From Cellvibrionales bacterium UBA4451 (GTDB lineage Bacteria > Pseudomonadota > Gammaproteobacteria > Pseudomonadales > Porticoccaceae), in assembly GCA_002390285.1 (NCBI GenBank), contig DGPB01000016.1, positions 124,001 through 188,000 on the forward strand: 64,000 bases of DNA, in the 5' to 3' direction. Below are positions 59,709-64,000 of the stretch, piece after piece. A program made the translations under genes and the position numbers. Position 1 is the stretch's first letter; each line of letters begins with the position of its first letter. The notes under the pieces were generated by a model. It ran no database searches. It was given only the letters and a program-made list of their open reading frames with translations, and was not told where the DNA came from.

Positions 59709-61988
59709 ATGCTGGAATCACTGAGAACGATTGTTCAGGAGGTTAATGCGGCAAAGGATTTTGATGAGGTCCTGAAGCTGATCGTCCACTTAGTAAAACA
59801 GGCGACCAATACGGGTACTTGCTCTGTCTATCTTTACAGTACAGAGGATGATAGCTACATACTCATGGCGACAGATGGGTTGAACCCCGATTCAGTCGGC
59901 AACGTTCGTTTGTCCAGCCGAGAGGGTTTGGTGGGGTTGGTGGCCTCCCGGGCTGAGCCCATCAACCTTGAAGTAGCTGACGCGCATCCTAAGTTTGCTT
60001 TTTTCCCTGAAACGGGTGAGCAGCGTTTTCGTTCTTTTTTGGGTGCTCCCATTATCCATCAACGCAAAGTATTGGGTGTGCTGGTGGTGCAGGAACAAGA
60101 GCAACGCCGCTTTGATGAAAGTGAAGAATCGTTTTTAGTTACCATTTCAGCTCAGTTGGCTGGGGTTATTGCCCATGCTGATGCAACCGGCGAGTTGGCT
60201 CGACTGATACATCCGAGAGACGATGTCCATGAGCGTCTTTATCCTGGTGTAGCTAGCGCCCCTGGTGTGGCCATTGGTTCTGTGGTGGTGGTCTCGCCAT
60301 CAGCTGATTTGAAAGCTGTCCCTGTCCGTCACGTGGAGGATGCGGAGGCGGAGTTGTGTCAATTCCGCCAAGCGATGGAGCAAACCAAGCGGGATATCCA
60401 TGCCCTTGATGAGAGTATGGTGGGCAAGCTCAGTGATGAAGAGCGGGCGCTGTTTGATGTGTATGTGCGGATGCTAGACGATCAGGCTCTTGGTGGAGAA
60501 GTTGTCAGCCTGATTGAAGAGGGGCTCTGTGCTCAGAGTGCTTGGGCTCAAGTTGTATTGCGTCATGTTCGAATGTTCAAAAGTATGAAGGACGCCTACC
60601 TGCGGGAGAGGGCTACTGATGTAGAGGACTTGGGGCGCCGGGTGTTGGCTTACCTACAGCAATCGGAAACCAAACGCACCATTTACCCAGATAATATGGT
60701 GATGGTTGGAGAAGAGTTATCAGCCGCCTCCTTCGCTGATGTTCCGCTGGAAAAAGTGACGGCTATCGTCTCCGTCAAAGGCTCTCGTAATTCCCATATG
60801 GCTATCCTCGGCAGGGCCATTGGTATTCCCACGGTGATGGGGGTGGTCGATTTGCCATGGGAGCGACTGGAAGGCGAGGAAGTCGTTGTGGATGGTCACA
60901 ATGGCCAGGTTATTGTGTCTCCGGGAGACGAGGTGCGAGAGTCCTATCTCCAACAAATTTATGAAGAAAAATTACTGGCGGCCGATCTCGAAAAATTAAC
61001 AGATGAGCCCTGCGTGACAGCAGACGGTCATAAATTAGCTCTTTGGGTCAATACCGGATTGCGTATAGATGCCATGTTGTCCCTTGACCGTGGTGCTGAA
61101 GGTGTTGGGTTATATCGTACCGAAATCCCTTTTCTGATGCTGGACAGATTTCCGTCTGAAGAGGAGCAGCGTAAGTCTTACCGTGAGCAGCTGGAAATGT
61201 TTGCGCCACGGATTGTGACCATGCGGACGCTGGATATTGGTGGTGACAAAGACTTGCCCTATTTCCCCATCGAAGAGGCCAACCCCTTTCTTGGTTGGCG
61301 AGGTATTCGTATTTGTCTGGATCACCCCGAGATTTTTCTGGTGCAATTGCGGGCCATGATGCGTGCTAGCGAAGGGTTGAATAATCTCAGTATTCTGTTG
61401 CCGATGATCTCTAATCTGTGTGAGCTTGAAAGTGCACTAGAGTTGATTTATCAGGTATACGACGAGCTTACTGAGGAAGAAGGCTATCAGATTGAAATGC
61501 CTAATGTGGGCGCCATGATTGAGGTGCCTGCAGCGGTCTATCAGATTCGCGAAATAGCCCGCCGAGTAGATTTTTTGTCGGTGGGCACCAATGATTTAAC
61601 CCAATATCTACTGGCAGTTGACCGAAATAATCCACGGGTTGCGAATCTTTATCATACCTGCCATCCAAGTGTATTGAGGGCACTGTGGGCGATTGTTGAA
61701 GGAGCCCGGGGAGAAAATACCCCCATCAGTGTTTGTGGTGAAATGGCTGGGGATCCTGTCGGTGCGGTACTTCTGATGGCATTAGGTTTCCGGGTGCTAT
61801 CAATGAGCGCAACCAACTTACTTAAAGTGAAGGCAATTTTACGTCAAGTTAGCCTAACTGAAGCGGAGGCGCTGTTGGAGGAGGTCATGATCATGCCTGA
61901 TGCCGAGTCTGTTTTGCAACACATGGAGCAGGCTTTGATGAAACCAGAAGTTGCCGGACTATTCCGTCGCCCTAAAAAAATCCACTAG
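59709..61988 (+). CDS. ptsP: Phosphoenolpyruvate-protein phosphotransferase PtsP (EI-Ntr)
   Basis: First enzyme of the nitrogen-related PTS, 759 residues. N-terminal GAF domain (about 1-160), then PEP-utilising domains with the phospho-His in VKGSRNSHMAILGRAIGIP, and the barrel with MRTLDIGGDKDLPYF and FLSVGTNDLTQYLLAVDRNN. It passes phosphate to NPr and EIIA-Ntr, encoded elsewhere. It begins one base after rppH, so the two are one operon, as in Pseudomonas. Confidence 0.96.
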   Translation: MLESLRTIVQEVNAAKDFDEVLKLIVHLVKQATNTGTCSVYLYSTEDDSYILMATDGLNPDSVGNVRLSSREGLVGLVASRAEPINLEVADAHPKFAFFPETGEQRFRSFLGAPIIHQRKVLGVLVVQEQEQRRFDESEESFLVTISAQLAGVIAHADATGELARLIHPRDDVHERLYPGVASAPGVAIGSVVVVSPSADLKAVPVRHVEDAEAELCQFRQAMEQTKRDIHALDESMVGKLSDEERALFDVYVRMLDDQALGGEVVSLIEEGLCAQSAWAQVVLRHVRMFKSMKDAYLRERATDVEDLGRRVLAYLQQSETKRTIYPDNMVMVGEELSAASFADVPLEKVTAIVSVKGSRNSHMAILGRAIGIPTVMGVVDLPWERLEGEEVVVDGHNGQVIVSPGDEVRESYLQQIYEEKLLAADLEKLTDEPCVTADGHKLALWVNTGLRIDAMLSLDRGAEGVGLYRTEIPFLMLDRFPSEEEQRKSYREQLEMFAPRIVTMRTLDIGGDKDLPYFPIEEANPFLGWRGIRICLDHPEIFLVQLRAMMRASEGLNNLSILLPMISNLCELESALELIYQVYDELTEEEGYQIEMPNVGAMIEVPAAVYQIREIARRVDFLSVGTNDLTQYLLAVDRNNPRVANLYHTCHPSVLRALWAIVEGARGENTPISVCGEMAGDPVGAVLLMALGFRVLSMSATNLLKVKAILRQVSLTEAEALLEEVMIMPDAESVLQHMEQALMKPEVAGLFRRPKKIH

Positions 61989-61994
61989 AATGCG

Positions 61995-62759
61995 CTAGTC
62001 TGAAAGACCTACATTGAACTGCCGTCGTTCGCCCTGAGCGCCATCATCTTTATAGGTTTGCTCTATCAGAGTCGTTTCTTCTTGGCCGTTTTTTAACATT
62101 ATTGTTGTGCAGCGTGTGCCGTAGTCTTTGGAAAAGATAAATGGCGGAGAAAGCATGCGCTCTATCTCTAGCCCCACGCCAGTATCAGGTAAATGCTCAT
62201 CGTCAAAAGGCATGCGGCGGTGTAAACACTGGATCAGCAGGTCTGGGTCCACAGGGTCTGTTTTGAGTAGTGCTTCCAGTGCTTTCTTGGCATGAACAAC
62301 TTTTGGCCAAGGGCTGTCCAGTAAATGATTACTGAGAGAGTGGATACCCGGGTACACCTGTTGTATCTGAGATTGGCGATTGGAGCAGTAGTAAAGTTGA
62401 TCGCCATCCCCGAGCAATAAGTTAAAACCATTGTATTGGTTGCCCCCATCAACTACTTGCTGTGCATATTGGCTGATGTCGGTGTTGCTGGTCAGAAAGT
62501 TTGAGGTCAGTTCGCCTCGGGATTGAGGCGCAGGAAACTCGAGGCCCTCGCGGTAATTGGTGACAGCTGAAAATCGGCCCTGTCGGTTAAGGCCTAACCA
62601 CGTACCTCCTCCGCTAAGATCCCGGCCCGCCAGAATATCGGGTTGGTCCTCCCAGAAATCGGCTAGCGCCGTGGGTCGCTGATAATATTCATCTCGGTTA
62701 GCCACCATAATCAGTGGGTAGTCGGGGTGGCATTTCCAGGCAAAAACAATCAAGCACAT
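61995..62759 (-). CDS. NRDE family protein (TANGO2-like)
   Basis: 254 residues with the namesake NRDE motif in the N-terminus: MCLIVFAWKCHPDYPLIMVA then NRDEYYQRPT, and GGTWLGLNRQGRFSAVTNYR. The family has an N-terminal nucleophile-like fold, with Cys2 as the candidate nucleophile; its bacterial role is not settled. ATG 62759 puts Cys at position 2, as expected. Convergent with ptsP. Confidence 0.85.
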   Translation of the reverse strand: MCLIVFAWKCHPDYPLIMVANRDEYYQRPTALADFWEDQPDILAGRDLSGGGTWLGLNRQGRFSAVTNYREGLEFPAPQSRGELTSNFLTSNTDISQYAQQVVDGGNQYNGFNLLLGDGDQLYYCSNRQSQIQQVYPGIHSLSNHLLDSPWPKVVHAKKALEALLKTDPVDPDLLIQCLHRRMPFDDEHLPDTGVGLEIERMLSPPFIFSKDYGTRCTTIMLKNGQEETTLIEQTYKDDGAQGERRQFNVGLSD

Positions 62760-62829
62760 GGCGGCATTGTAACCCAGCAAGGGAACAGGCTATGATCCAT
62801 TCAACCTGATTTTTGACCTAAGTTATTTC

Positions 62830-63660
62830 ATGCTAAGTTATCCAGATATTGATCCCATTGCTTTCTCACTGGGGCCGTTCAGCGTTCATTGGTACGGATT
62901 AATGTACCTTCTGGGGTTTTTGGTCGCCTGGCAATTGGCCCTCCGGCGCAGTAAACGGCCTTGGTCGCCAGTGCGTAGAATTCAAGTCGAAGACCTTATT
63001 GTCTATTGCGCCTTCGGCGTGATTTTAGGTGGTCGTTTTGGTTATGTTCTATTTTACAATTTTGAAAAATGGCTATTTGACCCGCTGTGGTTAATCCGAA
63101 TATGGGAAGGCGGTATGTCTTTTCACGGTGGATTGCTTGGTGTATTAGCAGCATTGTGGCTCTACGGCCGTAAGATTAAACAACCCTTTCTGGCCCTAGG
63201 TGACTTTGTGGCACCGATGGTGCCTATTGGTATTGGTTTGGGCCGGTTGGGTAATTTCATTGGCCAGGAACTTTGGGGTCGGCCAACGGATAGTTGGTTA
63301 GGTATGCTGTTTCCAGGTGACCCACAACAATTACCCCGGCACCCTTCTCAGCTTTATGAAGCGATTTTGGAAGGTCTGATTTTGAGTGTCATATTGCTCC
63401 TGTTTTCACGAAAGCCTCGTCCTCGGGGTGTGACTGGAGGGCTGTTTTTGGCTCTCTACGCGAGCTTTCGATTTTCCGTTGAATTTTTTCGGGAGCCGGA
63501 TAGCCATATCGGTTTTGACCTGTTTGACTGGATGACGAGGGGGCAGTTGTTATGCCTACCTATGTTTGCAGTGGGAGCCGGATTGATTCTTTGGGGCTAT
63601 TTTGGCCCGAGATCTGAGACCACTACAATAAATAGCCCTATAAATAGAGATATTAAATGA
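62830..63660 (+). CDS. lgt: Prolipoprotein diacylglyceryl transferase
   Basis: Inner-membrane enzyme of 276 residues that attaches diacylglycerol to lipobox Cys, the first step of lipoprotein maturation (clients here include the PCuAC and LpoP-like proteins). Seen: SVHWYGLMYLLGF with essential Tyr, GGMSFHGGLLG with His, and GRLGNFIGQELWGRPTD with Arg, Asn and Glu; the second Asn of the usual FINGE is Gly here. Stop and thyA start overlap (ATGA). Confidence 0.95.
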   Translation: MLSYPDIDPIAFSLGPFSVHWYGLMYLLGFLVAWQLALRRSKRPWSPVRRIQVEDLIVYCAFGVILGGRFGYVLFYNFEKWLFDPLWLIRIWEGGMSFHGGLLGVLAALWLYGRKIKQPFLALGDFVAPMVPIGIGLGRLGNFIGQELWGRPTDSWLGMLFPGDPQQLPRHPSQLYEAILEGLILSVILLLFSRKPRPRGVTGGLFLALYASFRFSVEFFREPDSHIGFDLFDWMTRGQLLCLPMFAVGAGLILWGYFGPRSETTTINSPINRDIK

Positions 63661-64000
63661 AGCAATACCTCGACCTGATGCGTCATATTCGCGATAGCGG
63701 CGTACGCAAGGAAGATCGTACCGGCACAGGCACGATGAGCGTTTTTGGCTATCAAATGCGCTTCCCCCTCGAAGAGGGCTTTCCTTTAGTTACCACCAAA
63801 AAGGTTCACCTTAAATCCATTATTCACGAATTACTGTGGTTTATTCGGGGCGACACAAATATCCGCTATCTGGTGCAGAATGGCGTTAATATTTGGAATG
63901 ACTGGCCATTTCAAAGCTGGTTGAGAGAGACCGGTCAGGACCAGGATTTCCCTATGTATACTCCCGAATGGCGGGAGCAGAGGAAGCTTTTTGTAGAGAG
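63657..64000 (+). CDS. thyA: Thymidylate synthase, 5' part
   Basis: Makes dTMP from dUMP with methylene-THF. ATG 63657 overlaps the lgt stop; 114 codons are present before the window ends. Seen: DRTGTGTMSVFGYQMRFPLE, LVTTKKVHLKSIIHELLWF and IRGDTNIRYL. After NIWNDWPFQSWL it enters the extra segment (TPEWREQRKLF) of the longer ThyA type, absent from E. coli ThyA. The catalytic Cys lies beyond the window. Confidence 0.95.
   Translation, partial: MKQYLDLMRHIRDSGVRKEDRTGTGTMSVFGYQMRFPLEEGFPLVTTKKVHLKSIIHELLWFIRGDTNIRYLVQNGVNIWNDWPFQSWLRETGQDQDFPMYTPEWREQRKLFVE

Noticed and set aside
1..64000. CRISPR array, prophage, integron, tRNA or rRNA genes
   Set aside because: Looked for spaced identical repeats, integrase/transposase motifs and tRNA-like cloverleafs; none found. 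Gene order is core-genome throughout.

Overview
The window is a stretch of chromosome from a gammaproteobacterium. Gene order closely follows Pseudomonas and its relatives: gshB beside pilGHIJ-chpA; aroQ-accB-accC-prmA followed by dusB-fis-purH-purD; rppH-ptsP-lgt-thyA. A FabY-type ketosynthase, a class II-like PHA synthase and a spermidine route based on carboxyspermidine point to a marine relative of the Cellvibrionales/Spongiibacteraceae type. That placement is inference from gene content, not from a marker-gene tree. I see no phage, insertion sequence, CRISPR array, tRNA or rRNA. Nearly all of the window is core genome, densely packed, and coding changes strand in blocks.

Layout. 1-897: gshB (-), cut by the left edge. 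1136-11136: Pil-Chp chemosensory operon (pilG, pilH, pilI, pilJ, chpA, chpC) that controls type IV pili, without pilK or chpB. 11213-16537: PHA synthase, MaoC-like hydratase, a divergent GlxA/AraC regulator and fabY, all lipid or PHA metabolism. 16747-22231: an operon that turns arginine into spermidine (speA, carboxyspermidine dehydrogenase, nspC, speB), preceded by a structured leader with a short upstream ORF coupled to speA. 22260-26847: ubiD, a small ion channel, purU, a DUF4124-glutaredoxin protein and rpe. 26919-31074: a trp leader peptide and attenuator, then trpEGDC and a strong bidirectional terminator. 31107-33665: crp/vfr, an OsmC protein, a candidate small RNA on the minus strand, and a LysR regulator. 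33667-46107: coq7, an MBL-fold hydrolase, then a long mostly minus-strand block (purD, purH, fis, dusB, a DUF3426 protein, prmA, accC, accB, aroQ, dsbD). 46303-50505: a PCuAC copper chaperone, a DUF2333 protein and a PAS-GGDEF-EAL protein. 50557-57199: a PfkB kinase, PBP1b with its likely LpoP activator, a DUF1631 protein and an overlapping PilZ gene. 57226-64000: rsmC, a HAD phosphatase, rppH, ptsP, an NRDE protein, lgt and the start of thyA.

The most interesting signals are in the RNA. First, the speA leader has a hairpin that buries the ribosome binding site of a 24-codon ORF whose stop overlaps the speA start, plus a competing upstream stem. Second, a full sigma70-type promoter, a long hairpin and a minus-strand terminator define an uncatalogued small RNA of about 120 nt divergent from a LysR gene. 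The trp leader (Trp-Arg-Trp) is a readable attenuator. Among proteins, the Chp system stands out because it lacks both receptor-modification enzymes while PilJ carries a long acidic C-terminal tail.
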